Notes: generated by a model not told the origin, from the letters alone. 64,000 nt of DNA from JABFSM01 sp052389555 (GCA_052389555.1 JBQTHV010000172.1:1-64000), one strand, 5' to 3'; counted from the first letter of the stretch, positions 15,988-24,651 are shown. Numbers and translations are program-made.

Positions 15988-17501
15988 CCGGCGAGCTCCC
16001 GACCGAGTCGCGCGTCGTGTCCGTAGATGTCCTCCCCGAACCGAACCGTGCCCTCGGGCTCCGCAAACGCGGTGTTGTAGTAGAGCACCACGGTGAGCGG
16101 TCGCGGCAGGTTAACCCGCACTGAGATCGGCGCTCCTGGATCCATCGCCGCCGCGATCCGGTCGGGGGGCCAGTCGGAACTGCCCGAGAGTACCCAGGTA
16201 GCCAACCCCAGGGGATCTTCGACCCGTACGCAGCCGTGACTGAAGTCCCGGCGGGTCCGGTCGAACAGCTCTTCGGCCGGCGTCCCATGCAGGTAGATGT
16301 TCTGGCTGTTGGGGAAGACGAACTTGACCGCGCCGAGAGCGTTCTGAGGGCCCGGCCGCTGGCGGATTCGCAGCTCGCCGCTGGCAACCCGGTCGAGCGA
16401 TCCGGAGGATGGGCGCACCGACTCCGCCTCGTCGCTCTGGCCGCTCACTATCTCCATGTTGTGCCGGCGGAGGTAGTCGGGATCGCGATCGATCGCCGGA
16501 ATGATTTCGTTCCGCGCGATCGAGAGCGGCACGTTCCAGTACGGCCGGAAGATCACGTAGCGCATCTCCTCGATGAAGACCGGCGTCTGGGTATCGAGCG
16601 CCTTGCCCACGATGACGCCGGTCCGGAAGAGTGGGGGCCCCGAAGCGAGCGGCGAGCTCCAGGCGGTGAGCTCGAACATCGGGATATTGACGAGCACGAA
16701 CGGCTCGTTGGGAAGATCCCTGAGCCAGCGCAACCGCTCCAGCGCCAGCTCGAGCTGCCTAACCCGCTGCGGCAGAGGGACCCCGAGTGAGTCCTCCGCC
16801 GGTTCGTCCAGGGCTCGCTCCCGCGCCCGGTAGTCGGCGAGGGCCCCGCGAACCAGCCGGTATTGCGCCAGGGCCGGGGTCAAGGCCTCGACCACGGCGG
16901 CGACCCCGCCCTGCTCGAGACCATCCAGCAGGAGCGCCACGTAGTCGTGACGGTCGGCCGGCGGGTCCATCGAGAACCCTACCCGTCGCGGGTTAACCCG
17001 GCCGGTATGCAGGTCGCGGAGATAGCGGAGGAACGCGACGCTGAGCGCGGCATCGAGTTGAGCGACCGCATCCGGCGCCGCTTCCCGTTCGCGCCCCAGC
17101 CGGCCGGCCAGGCTGTCGAGCTCGGGCACTCCGTAGTCAGGCGGCCGCAATCCGTCCGCATCGGCCAGATTGAGCTGGCGGAGCGCGTCCTGCCCGGGGC
17201 GGGAGAGCTCACCCTTGGCGGTGGTCCAGACCGGGGTCCATGCCGCGGTTTCGTAGAGTCGGCGCAGATTGCTCCGCTCCGCCGACGAGGCCCGTAGCCA
17301 GACCGGGAGGCCGCGACCGGTGCCGGCAACTCGGCGGACCGCGGCCGCGACCTCGCTGCGGGAAGGCTGATCCTCCCTCCCGGCGCACCCACCCAGCGTC
17401 GCGGCCAGCGCGAGCAGGGCCAGGCGCAAGCGGCCGAAGCGCCGGGTTAGGCGCCGCCGCCTGGGACGGTCCCCTCGAGCGGATATCCGGCCTGTTGCCA
17501 T
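15966..17501 (-). CDS. Murein L,D-transpeptidase (YcbB/LdtD-type) lipoprotein
   Basis: About 511 residues from the ATG at 17501. A TTG nearer the hydrophobic stretch is also plausible. The lipoprotein signal is LRLALLALAATLGGC. An N-terminal scaffold/PG-binding region (about 55-290) precedes the YkuD catalytic domain with FVFPNSQNIYLHGTP and the active-site SHGCVRVEDP, where Cys is the nucleophile. The size and architecture match the large YcbB class that forms 3-3 cross-links in the periplasm. The 5' end overlaps the remnant of a rhodanese gene in another frame. The C-terminal ~8 residues come from repeat DNA. Confidence 0.9.
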   Translation of the reverse strand: MATGRISARGDRPRRRRLTRRFGRLRLALLALAATLGGCAGREDQPSRSEVAAAVRRVAGTGRGLPVWLRASSAERSNLRRLYETAAWTPVWTTAKGELSRPGQDALRQLNLADADGLRPPDYGVPELDSLAGRLGREREAAPDAVAQLDAALSVAFLRYLRDLHTGRVNPRRVGFSMDPPADRHDYVALLLDGLEQGGVAAVVEALTPALAQYRLVRGALADYRARERALDEPAEDSLGVPLPQRVRQLELALERLRWLRDLPNEPFVLVNIPMFELTAWSSPLASGPPLFRTGVIVGKALDTQTPVFIEEMRYVIFRPYWNVPLSIARNEIIPAIDRDPDYLRRHNMEIVSGQSDEAESVRPSSGSLDRVASGELRIRQRPGPQNALGAVKFVFPNSQNIYLHGTPAEELFDRTRRDFSHGCVRVEDPLGLATWVLSGSSDWPPDRIAAAMDPGAPISVRVNLPRPLTVVLYYNTAFAEPEGTVRFGEDIYGHDARLGRELAGGRTAGR

Positions 17502-17640
17502 TCTGCGATCCCGCCCGGGAAATGGCTCAGGTTGGTGAACCCGGCCCTGGTCCCGTCTGGCTGTCGGCGTTGGCTCCACCCCTTCCATGCCTCCACCCAT
17601 GGTGACGAAGGAGGGGGAACCCGGGTGACCGGAGTCGAAC
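17447..17640 (-). pseudogene. Rhodanese-domain remnant
   Basis: The end of a rhodanese domain is clear in the frame of 17447-17551 (AGFTNLSHFPGGIAEWQQAG, then YPLEG). Upstream, in another frame, EPFDSGHPGSPSFVTMGGGM resembles the entry part of the same domain. The catalytic Cys loop between them is missing. The piece lies against the start of the L,D-transpeptidase and next to a YHS protein, a usual rhodanese partner. It is a frame-broken, internally deleted copy or an assembly error. Confidence 0.45.
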
Positions 17641-17731
17641 GGTTCCGCGACACCGGCGATTGTGCTCCCGGAATAGGCTGGATCGTCCTCCCCCGGGAGT
17701 TCTCCATCCACACTTCAGCGGGAGGCGCGCC

Positions 17732-17899
17732 ATGCAGGTCAAGGATCCGGTCTGCGGGATGACGGTCGAGAACACGGCCGCTCTCAAGTCCACCTACCAG
17801 GGGACGACGTACTACTTCTGCAGCGAGCAGTGCCAGAAGACCTTCGACGCCAATCCGGCTCGGTACGCGACCCCGGCGGGTGCCGAGGCAGGGCGGTAG
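17732..17899 (+). CDS. YHS-domain protein
   Basis: 55 residues, ATG at 17732 with GGGAGG upstream. It is a single YHS domain (PF04945): DPVCGMTVENTAA, then YYFCSEQCQKTFDANP, with three Cys likely to bind a metal such as copper or another heavy metal. Stand-alone YHS proteins act as metal-binding accessory factors. Its TAG stop lies in the first unit of the repeat hairpin that follows. Confidence 0.9.
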   Translation: MQVKDPVCGMTVENTAALKSTYQGTTYYFCSEQCQKTFDANPARYATPAGAEAGR

Positions 17900-18035
17900 G
17901 ACGGAACCACGGTAAGACGGTAGGTTGGTAGGAGGTTTTGGGCAGCGCAACCTCTTACCGTCTTACCGTCTTACCGTCTTACCGTCTTACCGTCGTCTTA
18001 CCGTCTTACCGACTTACCGCCTTACCGCCTTGCCG
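17894..18035. terminator. Hairpin of 9-nt units (CTTACCGTC/GACGGTAAG)
   Basis: The right arm has about nine tandem copies of CTTACCGTC and variants. The left arm is shorter (GGTAAGACGGTAGG). It separates the convergent YHS and dodecin genes, and both stop codons fall inside the arms. The arms are unequal, which suggests recent unit gain on one side. Confidence 0.75.
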
Positions 18036-18242
18036 TTTTTCATCGAGCATGAACGAGATCTTCGCATTCACCCGGTATTCGGTGATCTTGTTGTTCTCTA
18101 CGGTGGCGGTGAAGTTGTCGACCCAGACGGACTTGATGCCGTGAAGCGTCTTCGCGGCCTCTTTGACTGCGCGCTTCGCCGCGTCATCCCAGCTGGTCGG
18201 CGACTGCGCGATGACTTCGATGACCTTGACGACGTTGCTCAT
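18006..18242 (-). CDS. Dodecin
   Basis: 78 residues. It is a typical dodecin: VVKVIEVIAQSPTSWDDAAK, TLHGIKSVWVDNFTATVEN, ITEYRVNAKISFMLDE. Dodecins form dodecameric cytoplasmic shells that store or buffer flavins. The flavin-stacking Trp is present (SVWVDN). The normal protein ends about at MLDE. The extra ~10 residues KRQGGKAVSR are translated from the repeat array, which also supplies the stop. Confidence 0.93.
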   Translation of the reverse strand: MSNVVKVIEVIAQSPTSWDDAAKRAVKEAAKTLHGIKSVWVDNFTATVENNKITEYRVNAKISFMLDEKRQGGKAVSR

Positions 18243-18470
18243 GACTTGGGCCTCCTGCCCGTAGAGGATTGGAGTTCAAACAGCCTGCGGGAGAGACGAC
18301 GAGCCCTTGCTAGCGCTGCACGAAGGGACCGGCCGAGCGCCGAGCCCCTGGCGCCGAGCTTCGTCTAGCGATTCCTCCTCCCAGCGATAGAATAGAGCTT
18401 CGGGCCGAAAGTGGCCAACCGGCCCCGGCCCTGACCGGGTAACCCGGTGTCCTCTCCTGGGAGTTGTCCC

Positions 18471-19727
18471 ATGCGCCCCTGCAGCTTGCTCGGAGTTCTC
18501 ATCCTGCTCGGCTCTGCGTGTCAGGCTGGCGCTGGGGGAAGCCGGGCCAGTCCCGTAAGGGTCGTCGACTCCACCACCGACAGCATCATCGTGCAGGTGC
18601 GCGGCCCTGTATCTGAAGACGCCGTGCGACATCTGGTCGAAGAGGTCCGCATCGCCCCGACTGCCGACGACACGACCCTGTTCAGTCAGGTTTCCGAATT
18701 CGACGTCGATCCTGCCGGACGCATGTGGGTCTACGACTTTCAAGTCAACCAGATTCTCCTCTTCGATGCCGCTGGTGGGCTCCTTCGGAGAGTAGGTCGG
18801 CAGGGCGCCGGGCCGGGCGAATTCAATTCGAACAGCGGGATGGCGGTGCTGGGGGATACGGGACTTGCCATCTGGGATTCGCGGAACGGGCGGGTGTCGT
18901 TCTTCTCTGGGGCAGGAGAGTTTCGGACCAGTTGGCGCATGCCCACCGGGTTCTTCACCAACGACGGGCTCGTGACCGACAGGTCTGGTGCCCTGTTCGT
19001 CAAGCAGCCGATTGCCCGTCCGAAGGAGGGTGAAGTCATCGGGCGCATGGGGTTGGTGCGTTTGGGCGAAGGGGGAACGATGAGGGATTCGTTGAACCCG
19101 CCGGACCTCCCGGTCGAGCAGGTTAACTATGTCGGCGTGACGAAGGATGGCGGTGCGCGCTCCTCTTACGGCGCCCCCTATGGGCCGTCGTATCACTGGT
19201 CCTGGCATCCGGACGGTTACTTCGTCGTGGGCAACGGCGGATCCTACGAGATTGTATTGGCCCGGCCGAATAGCAAGCCGATCGTGATCAAGCGCGATGT
19301 GCCCCGGGTTCCGGTTGCGGAAGAAGAACGGGGAGAAGGGCGCGCCTGGATCACCTACGGCATACGGCAGACCGTTCGGGACTGGACCTGGTCGGGTCCG
19401 GATGTGCCGGCGGTGAAGGCACCCCTGCGCAGTCTATTCATCGCTCGCGATGGACGCATTTGGGCCACGGTGGCCTTCCCTTCGGAACGAATCCCGGATG
19501 CAGAGCTCGCCGTCTCCCGCGATCCTAACCGGCCGGTCTCCCACTTCCGCACTCCGCTGGTTTGCGAGGTCTTTACGCCAGACGGCCGATTCCTCGGCCG
19601 GGTGAGCTTCCCTCCCCGGACCCATCTGGTTGAGGCGGATGGCAATACCGTATGGGCCCTCGGTCGCGATGAGAACGACCTGCAAGCAATCGTCCGCTAC
19701 CGGATCGAGCCTGGATTCGAGCGCTAG
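18471..19727 (+). CDS. 6-bladed beta-propeller lipoprotein (second copy of the family)
   Basis: 418 residues from the ATG at 18471. Lipoprotein signal: LLGVLILLGSAC (Cys17). The propeller blades are similar in plan to the gene at 1845: VSEFDVDPAGRMWVYDFQ, ILLFDAAGGLLRRVGRQGAG, PGEF, IWDSRNGRVSFFSGAGEF. It ends with a strand pair (DGRFLGRVSFPP, TVWALGRDENDLQAIVRYRI). No catalytic motif is visible. The two copies suggest a lineage-expanded set of surface lipoproteins. Confidence 0.78.
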   Translation: MRPCSLLGVLILLGSACQAGAGGSRASPVRVVDSTTDSIIVQVRGPVSEDAVRHLVEEVRIAPTADDTTLFSQVSEFDVDPAGRMWVYDFQVNQILLFDAAGGLLRRVGRQGAGPGEFNSNSGMAVLGDTGLAIWDSRNGRVSFFSGAGEFRTSWRMPTGFFTNDGLVTDRSGALFVKQPIARPKEGEVIGRMGLVRLGEGGTMRDSLNPPDLPVEQVNYVGVTKDGGARSSYGAPYGPSYHWSWHPDGYFVVGNGGSYEIVLARPNSKPIVIKRDVPRVPVAEEERGEGRAWITYGIRQTVRDWTWSGPDVPAVKAPLRSLFIARDGRIWATVAFPSERIPDAELAVSRDPNRPVSHFRTPLVCEVFTPDGRFLGRVSFPPRTHLVEADGNTVWALGRDENDLQAIVRYRIEPGFER

Positions 19728-20369
19728 CTAGTCGGAAGCGCGAGCGGTATCGTGCTCGACCGGCTCCGGCTTGAAGCGCACCGTCACCGGCTCGCGCAGG
19801 GTCACCCTGAGCCGCTGGCCCGCGGGCAGCACGATATGACCGCCCGGCGTAGCAAGCGCGACCCCGGTGCCGATGACCGCCCCGATCACCGCGCCCTTCA
19901 CGACGTCGCCGGCGATCGCGCCGATCACTCCCCCCGCGACCGCCCCGCCGCCGATCTCGAGCGCGCTCTCCTTGGCGTCACTCTTGCCCTTAACCCGGAA
20001 CGGCTCGGCGTCCACGGCGTAGCGCCGGCCTTCGAGCTCGAGCTGGGTGAATCGAATGGTGAGCTGGGGAGCCCCGGAGATCCGGCCGCCACCCTTCGCG
20101 TAGGTCACCTCACCGTGCAATGACGCCCCGGCAGGCAGGGCGAGATCCTCGTAGAGCGCAGTCTGCTGCGCGGTCTTGATTTCGACCCGGTCTCCCGCAT
20201 CACTCTTTTCGGTGGAGACCGTCTCCTGCAGCTTGCCTACGAGCCGGGTGCCGGCCGGAATAGTGATCTCGCGCTCGCCTGAACGCGCGACGACCGTGGC
20301 GGTCACGATTCCCGCCGCTGCGACCAGCAATCCCCCGACGATCCATCGGGTCGTTCCGGTGATTTGCAT
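19728..20369 (-). CDS. Hypothetical membrane-anchored protein with glycine-zipper segment
   Basis: 213 residues from the ATG at 20369, which has GGGAGG 7 nt upstream. An N-terminal membrane anchor (WIVGGLLVAAAGIVTATVVA) is followed by a periplasmic beta region (ITIPAGTRLVGKLQETVSTE). A long Gly/Ala segment (IGGGAVAGGVIGAIAG, IGAVIGTGVALATPGG) is like glycine-zipper domains, and a last strand reads IVLPAGQRLRVTLREPVTV. It resembles exported proteins predicted to stabilise the envelope, but the function is unknown. Confidence 0.6.
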   Translation of the reverse strand: MQITGTTRWIVGGLLVAAAGIVTATVVARSGEREITIPAGTRLVGKLQETVSTEKSDAGDRVEIKTAQQTALYEDLALPAGASLHGEVTYAKGGGRISGAPQLTIRFTQLELEGRRYAVDAEPFRVKGKSDAKESALEIGGGAVAGGVIGAIAGDVVKGAVIGAVIGTGVALATPGGHIVLPAGQRLRVTLREPVTVRFKPEPVEHDTARASD

Positions 20370-20451
20370 TCGTCCACCTCCCAAGGCACTCGTAGCCATA
20401 GGGAGTGACGTTCCACCCGGATTTGGGAACACGTACTCTACTCGCTAGCTC

Positions 20452-21468
20452 CTATTCACCAACCGGCCGCCGTTCGCGGCGGGTCAGCTCGCCGACCTCG
20501 GCGCGCGCGGCGGCGTCGCCGAAGATCTTCTCCCCATCGTAGCGCCCGTTCTCGATGAAGATCTCGGAGATGTGCTTGCCCGAAGTCACGCTCCCGGCGA
20601 GATGGATGCCCGGGATGTTCGCCTCCAGCGTCTCGGGATCGAGCTCGGGACGGCAGGAGTGGGGGTCGAGGGCGATCCCGATGCGCCGGAACAGGTCGAA
20701 ATCGGGGTGGAAGCCGGTGAGCAGGTAGACCCGATCGGCGGGCACTCGCTCGGTGCCGTCGCCCTCGGTCTCGATCGAGACGGCCTGCTCGTCGATCCCG
20801 GTCACCCGGGCGCCCCAGCGCGCGGCAATCTCGCCCGCTTTGATCCGGTTCTCGAGGTCCGGCTTGAGCCAGTATTTCACCGAGGGGCGGAGCTCCTTCC
20901 GGCGATAGACCAAGGTCACCGAAGCCCCCGCGCGGAAGCAGTTGAGTGCGTGCTCCACCGCCGAGTTCTTCCCCCCGACGATCACGATGCGGAGGCCGGA
21001 GCTCAGATGAGGCTCGTCGGCGTAGTGGGAGACCTGCGGGAGGTCCTCGCCCGGCACGCCCAGGTGGTTCGGATGATCGAAGTAGCCGGTGGCGAGGACC
21101 AGCCGGTCGCCGCGCAGCTCCTCCGGCCCGTGCCGGGTTAGGAGGCGAGCGCGAATGCCGCCGCGACCCGGCTCCGCGCCGGTGAGCTTGACGTAGGGTC
21201 GGATGCGGAGCCCCTCGGCGCGCGCCACGCCGCGATAGTACTTGAGGGCTTCTTCCCGGGTCGGCTTGGCGCCGGCGCAAACCAGCGGATGTCCCCCGAT
21301 CTCGAGGCGGTCCGGTGTGGTGAAGAAGGTGAGGCCGACCGGATAGCGCACGATCGAGTTGGCAATGGCTCCCGCATCGATCACCAGCGGGTCGAGGCCC
21401 CGGCGCTTCGCCGAGATCGCGCAGGCCAGCCCGATCGGCCCGGCGCCGACGACGAGAATCTGGGGCAT
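20452..21468 (-). CDS. YpdA-family (bacillithiol disulfide reductase-like) FAD/NADPH oxidoreductase
   Basis: 338 residues. The FAD-binding Rossmann motif is ILVVGAGPIGLACAI and the second nucleotide-binding motif is IVIVGGKNSAVEHALNCFRA. Like other YpdA proteins it lacks the CxxC redox pair of thioredoxin reductase. Conserved YpdA blocks are visible: YPVGLTFFTTPDRLEIGG, LATGYFDHPN, FIENGRYDGEKIF. YpdA reduces bacillithiol disulfide in Firmicutes, so this gene implies bacillithiol or a related thiol here. That is inference from family. Confidence 0.88.
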   Translation of the reverse strand: MPQILVVGAGPIGLACAISAKRRGLDPLVIDAGAIANSIVRYPVGLTFFTTPDRLEIGGHPLVCAGAKPTREEALKYYRGVARAEGLRIRPYVKLTGAEPGRGGIRARLLTRHGPEELRGDRLVLATGYFDHPNHLGVPGEDLPQVSHYADEPHLSSGLRIVIVGGKNSAVEHALNCFRAGASVTLVYRRKELRPSVKYWLKPDLENRIKAGEIAARWGARVTGIDEQAVSIETEGDGTERVPADRVYLLTGFHPDFDLFRRIGIALDPHSCRPELDPETLEANIPGIHLAGSVTSGKHISEIFIENGRYDGEKIFGDAAARAEVGELTRRERRPVGE

Positions 21469-21489
21469 GGCGAAATCTAGCTATCGGGG

Positions 21490-21576
21490 CTATTGGCTAT
21501 TAGCTATTGGCTATTGGTCAACAGCCCGACGGGTTAGGACAGTGTCCAATAGCCAATAGCCAATAGCCAATAGCCT
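21490..21576. terminator. Hairpin of CTATTGG/CCAATAG units
   Basis: Four units (CTATTGGCTATTAG and so on) pair with four CCAATAG units. It lies between the VOC and YpdA genes on the same strand, so it ends VOC transcription and precedes the YpdA start. The VOC stop TAG abuts the right arm. A CCTAACCCG-type word lies in the loop. Confidence 0.65.
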
Positions 21577-21946
21577 ACTTCCACTCCCGCAACGCAAACA
21601 CATTCCCCTCCGAATCCTCGAAGAAAGCCATCCACAGCGTGCGGTCAGGGGCCCGATGGATGATATGGGGGCCGTCGCGGAACCGGACCCCGCGCTCCGT
21701 GAGCGTGGCGTAAGCCCGGTCGATGTCGGCGACCTCGAAGTAGAGGACGGAGCTCGGATGATCGAACTCGGCGGTCTCGGCGGCTCCCAGCATCAGCCAG
21801 ACGGTGCCGCACTGGAAGAAGAGGAGGCCGGGCGCCTCGAAGAGGAAGGGGAGGCCCAGGGCCTCCTGGTAGAAGCGCTTGGCCCGGACCAGGTCGGCCG
21901 CGCGGACCGCGATCTGACCGATGGACTGAAGCAGGGGCGGGGTCAT
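21575..21946 (-). CDS. VOC-family (glyoxalase/bleomycin-resistance fold) protein
   Basis: 123 residues from the ATG at 21946, with GGAGG at a proper distance. The longer start at 21961 overlaps that ribosome site. It has two beta-alpha-beta-beta-beta modules: IGQIAVRAADLVRAKRFYQE and VLYFEVADIDRAYATLTERG, then MAFFEDSEGNVFALREW with a metal-ligand-type Glu. It is related to lactoylglutathione lyases. The substrate is unknown. Confidence 0.85.
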   Translation of the reverse strand: MTPPLLQSIGQIAVRAADLVRAKRFYQEALGLPFLFEAPGLLFFQCGTVWLMLGAAETAEFDHPSSVLYFEVADIDRAYATLTERGVRFRDGPHIIHRAPDRTLWMAFFEDSEGNVFALREWK

Positions 21947-22043
21947 GCGGGTTGCCTCCAATCGGACAATTAGTTAGTAGGCAGGTGCTCAGCGCGACCG
22001 CGAAGGGTCGCCGGCTCCTGCAGGCGGCGGAGCAGCCCGGGCC

Positions 22044-22376
22044 CTAACCCGGGGCGACCGTGCGCCGGAACGCTTCGGCGCGCCCGCGGGTTAGGGCCGA
22101 AGCCTCCTGCTCTCCCGCCGCCTCCTGCACCGAGGCCAGGAGGTCCAGGAGCAGGGCCAGCCCGAGAATCCGGTCGGGGTCGCGCAACAGATTGGCGGCG
22201 CTGGTCACGTCGAGCCGCGGAACCACCTCCGCCAGCGACCCCAGGTGCTGCGCCATCGCCTCTTCCAGGTGCAGCCGGGCCGCCTCCACGTCCTGGGGCC
22301 CGGGCCCGGCCAGCATGCGCCGGATCACCCGGGCGATCTGCTCGATCCACCGCAACACCACGTCGCGCTGGGTCAT
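22044..22376 (-). CDS. DUF6483-like small helical protein
   Basis: 110 residues. The ATG at 22376 overlaps the stop of the NagB/PIG-L gene (ATGA), so it is co-translated. All-helical: MTQRDVVLRWIEQIARVIRR, MLAGPGPQDVEAARLHLEEA, MAQHLGSLAE, ILGLALLLDLLASVQEAAGE. The start and helical layout resemble DUF6483, whose members are tetratricopeptide-like small proteins of unknown role. The family call is tentative. Confidence 0.6.
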   Translation of the reverse strand: MTQRDVVLRWIEQIARVIRRMLAGPGPQDVEAARLHLEEAMAQHLGSLAEVVPRLDVTSAANLLRDPDRILGLALLLDLLASVQEAAGEQEASALTRGRAEAFRRTVAPG

Positions 22377-24205
22377 GACTCCACGACGTAGGCCTCCATC
22401 GCGAAGTACTCCGCGAGGCCGAGGCGGTCGAGCGTTTCGGCGGTCTCCTGGTTGCGAGCCTCGACCCGCTGCCAGAACTCCCGCTGATCGGGACCCGGAA
22501 AGAGGGCGCGATCCTTCTGGGATTGGTGTTTGAAGATTGCCTGGATCTTGACCGCGAGCTCTTCCTGCGAGAGGGGCACCAGCCAGGTAGCATCGGTCAC
22601 CGGCCATTCCTGCCAGGCGCCGCGATAGAGCCACACTTCGGGCCGCTGATCGCGCTCGGCGAGGGCCCGGTCAATCGCCTCTTTGCACATCCGATGGGTG
22701 CCGTGGGGATCGGAGAGATCGCCCGCGACGAAGATCAGCTCGGGACGGCACTCGTCCAGCAGCGCCCGCACGAGCGCCACGTCGGCGGGTCCGATCGGGT
22801 CCTTGCGGACCTGACCGGTACGATAGAAAGGGAGATTGAGGAACCGGGCCCGCTCGCGGGTGAGCCCCAGGGTTTCGAGTGCGCTCACCGCCTCGGCTTC
22901 CCGAATCATGCGCTTGATGTCTTGCACCGCGGGCGAATCCACGTCGCCGGGCGCCTTTCGGGCCAGAAAGTCGCGGACCTCATGCGCGAGCTGGCCGGCC
23001 GCCTCGCGATTCAGTCCCTGGACCGGGGCCAGCCGCTCCAGGAAATCGAGATAGCGACGCACATCGTGATCGAACACCGCGATGTTGCCGCTGGTCAGGT
23101 AAGCCACCGTGATGGCGTTCCCATTCTGGACCAGCTTGTAGAGCAGACCGCCCATCGAGATGACGTCGTCGTCGGGATGCGGGGAGAAACAGACTATCCG
23201 GCTCTTGCGGGGGAGCCTGGAGCGGCCCCGAATCTTGGCGCCGAGGGCGTTGAACACGAAGCCGTTGACCGCGCCCGGCGCGCCGAACCGCGCTACCAGG
23301 GCGGAAAGTCCATGCTCGAGGTAGTCCCGGTGGGTGAGCTTGAGAATGGCGCGCCCGATGGTGCGAGAGAGCCAGACCACCGCGCGCACCACCAGGGCAT
23401 CGGTCCACTCGACCTCGTCCACCAGCCACGGCGTCGCCACCCGGGTCAGTTCCGCGGCCGCCGCAGGATCGAGATGCACGGTGACGCGGGGGTGACCTTG
23501 GAGGAAGGTAGCGGCCACGTCGGGCTCGACCGGGCCCTCCACCGCCCGCCGCACGATGGCCGCTTTGTGCTCCCCGGTGGCCAGCAGGGCGATTTCGCGC
23601 GCCTCGAGGATCGTGGCGATCCCCAGGGTGACCGCCTCGCGGGGGACGTGGCTCTCCCCGAAGAAATCAGCGGCTGCGGTGCGGCGGGTTAGGGTATCGA
23701 GGGTAACCAGCCGGGCCCGGCTCTCGGCGCCCGATCCCGGCTCGTTGAACCCGATGTGCCCGGTCTGCCCGATGCCGAGGATCTGGTAATCGATGCCGCC
23801 CGCCGCGCCGATGGCGGCCTCGTAGCGGGCGCATTCGGCGGGGACCTGGTCGCGGGGGAGATCGCCGCGCGGAAGGTGGGTGTCGCTGAGGTCGATATCG
23901 ACGTGCTCGAAGAAATTCTCCCGCATGAACCGGTGGTACGAGTGAATGCTGTGCGGCCGCATGGGGTAGTACTCGTCGAGGTTGAAGGTGATGACCCCGC
24001 GGAAGCTCAGGCCCTCCTCCCGGTGCAGGCGAATGAGCTCGCGATAGACGCCGAGCGGCGTCGAGCCGGTAGCGAGGCCCAGCACGGGCCCGCGGCCGCT
24101 CGCGCGCTGTTCGCGGATGACCTCCGCCATCCGGTGGGCGACCGCGCAGGCGAGCGCCTCGGGCGATGGGTGAACCGCGACCGGGACCCGTTCCGGAGTA
24201 CCCAT
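22373..24205 (-). CDS. Glucosamine-6-phosphate deaminase fused to a PIG-L (LmbE) deacetylase-like domain
   Basis: 610 residues. Residues 1-265 are NagB: GLATGSTPLGVYREL, Asp77 in FNLDEYY, and His150/Glu155 in GIGQTGHIGFNEPGSG. From about 330 to the end is a PIG-L/LmbE domain with the zinc motif SPHPDDDVISMGG (342-346 core) and a distal DPHGTHR. NagB turns glucosamine-6-P into fructose-6-P and ammonia. PIG-L domains deacetylate GlcNAc conjugates. Such fusions are known in Bacteroidota. The second domain could work on GlcNAc-6-P or in thiol biosynthesis (BshB-like), which cannot be settled here. Confidence 0.9.
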   Translation of the reverse strand: MGTPERVPVAVHPSPEALACAVAHRMAEVIREQRASGRGPVLGLATGSTPLGVYRELIRLHREEGLSFRGVITFNLDEYYPMRPHSIHSYHRFMRENFFEHVDIDLSDTHLPRGDLPRDQVPAECARYEAAIGAAGGIDYQILGIGQTGHIGFNEPGSGAESRARLVTLDTLTRRTAAADFFGESHVPREAVTLGIATILEAREIALLATGEHKAAIVRRAVEGPVEPDVAATFLQGHPRVTVHLDPAAAAELTRVATPWLVDEVEWTDALVVRAVVWLSRTIGRAILKLTHRDYLEHGLSALVARFGAPGAVNGFVFNALGAKIRGRSRLPRKSRIVCFSPHPDDDVISMGGLLYKLVQNGNAITVAYLTSGNIAVFDHDVRRYLDFLERLAPVQGLNREAAGQLAHEVRDFLARKAPGDVDSPAVQDIKRMIREAEAVSALETLGLTRERARFLNLPFYRTGQVRKDPIGPADVALVRALLDECRPELIFVAGDLSDPHGTHRMCKEAIDRALAERDQRPEVWLYRGAWQEWPVTDATWLVPLSQEELAVKIQAIFKHQSQKDRALFPGPDQREFWQRVEARNQETAETLDRLGLAEYFAMEAYVVES

Positions 24206-24207
24206 GC

Positions 24208-24262
24208 GGGGAATCTAGGGGACCACGGGGCCAGGGGCCGGGGGTCAGGGACCAGGGAAACC
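24208..24262. repeat. GGGGCCAGGGGCCGGGGACC-type purine-rich repeat
   Basis: Degenerate tandem GGGGNCCA units between the divergent nagB-fusion and arsR genes. The same type lies at 34497 and, in reverse sense, near 7035. No second arm. Confidence 0.5.
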
Positions 24263-24267
24263 CGGCG

Positions 24268-24295
24268 TTGACATATCAAAAAATATTGATATATT
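24268..24295 (+). promoter_or_regulatory. arsR promoter with overlapping ArsR operator
   Basis: TTGACA (24268) and TATATT (24290) with 16 nt between form a strong sigma-70 promoter. The inverted repeat ATATCAA-N6-TTGATAT (24273-24292) lies between and over these boxes and matches the classic ArsR/SmtB operator form. Transcription would start at or next to the ATG at 24302, so the message is probably leaderless. Confidence 0.8.
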
Positions 24296-24301
24296 GGCCC
24301 T

Positions 24302-24622
24302 ATGGTTCGTACCTCGGCCTTCGAGATCACCCGATCGGCGCGCGCGTTTCACGCGCTCTCGGATCCGATCCGGCTCCGGCTGGTCGATCTGCTCCGGGGT
24401 GGCGAGCGGTGCGTGGGTGAGCTGACCGAGGCGCTCGACGCGGGACAGAGCCGGCTGTCGTTTCACCTCGGCGTCCTGAAGGAGGTCGGCCTGGTGCTGG
24501 ACCGGCGGGAAGGACGCTGGGTGTACTACCGGGTCAATCCGGAGCAGATCGCGCGGCTGGCGGGCGCGCTGACCGATTGCTGCTCGCCGGGGAAGCCCTG
24601 GCTCAAGAACGCATGTTGTTAG
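24302..24622 (+). CDS. arsR: ArsR-family arsenic-responsive repressor
   Basis: 106 residues. The winged helix is clear: FHALSDPIRLRLVDLLRGGE, CVGELTEALDAGQSRLSFHL, LKEVGLVLDRREGRWVYYRV. The helix-3 metal motif CxC seen in E. coli ArsR is absent. Cys is found at ERCVGEL and in a C-terminal pair of CC clusters (DCCSPG, NACC), a layout used by ArsR types that bind As(III) with C-terminal cysteines. It probably represses its own promoter and the arsM-arsC genes until As(III) binds. Confidence 0.9.
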   Translation: MVRTSAFEITRSARAFHALSDPIRLRLVDLLRGGERCVGELTEALDAGQSRLSFHLGVLKEVGLVLDRREGRWVYYRVNPEQIARLAGALTDCCSPGKPWLKNACC

Positions 24623-24651
24623 AGGAATCCGCCAACCGATGAAAAACAACA

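Noticed and set aside
17951..18035. CRISPR-like array of CTTACCGTC repeats
   Set aside because: Units are contiguous with no spacers and pair with a complementary arm nearby; there are no cas genes.
22523..23692. 389-codon open frame on the plus strand
   Set aside because: Antisense shadow of the NagB/PIG-L fusion with no recognisable domain or ribosome site.
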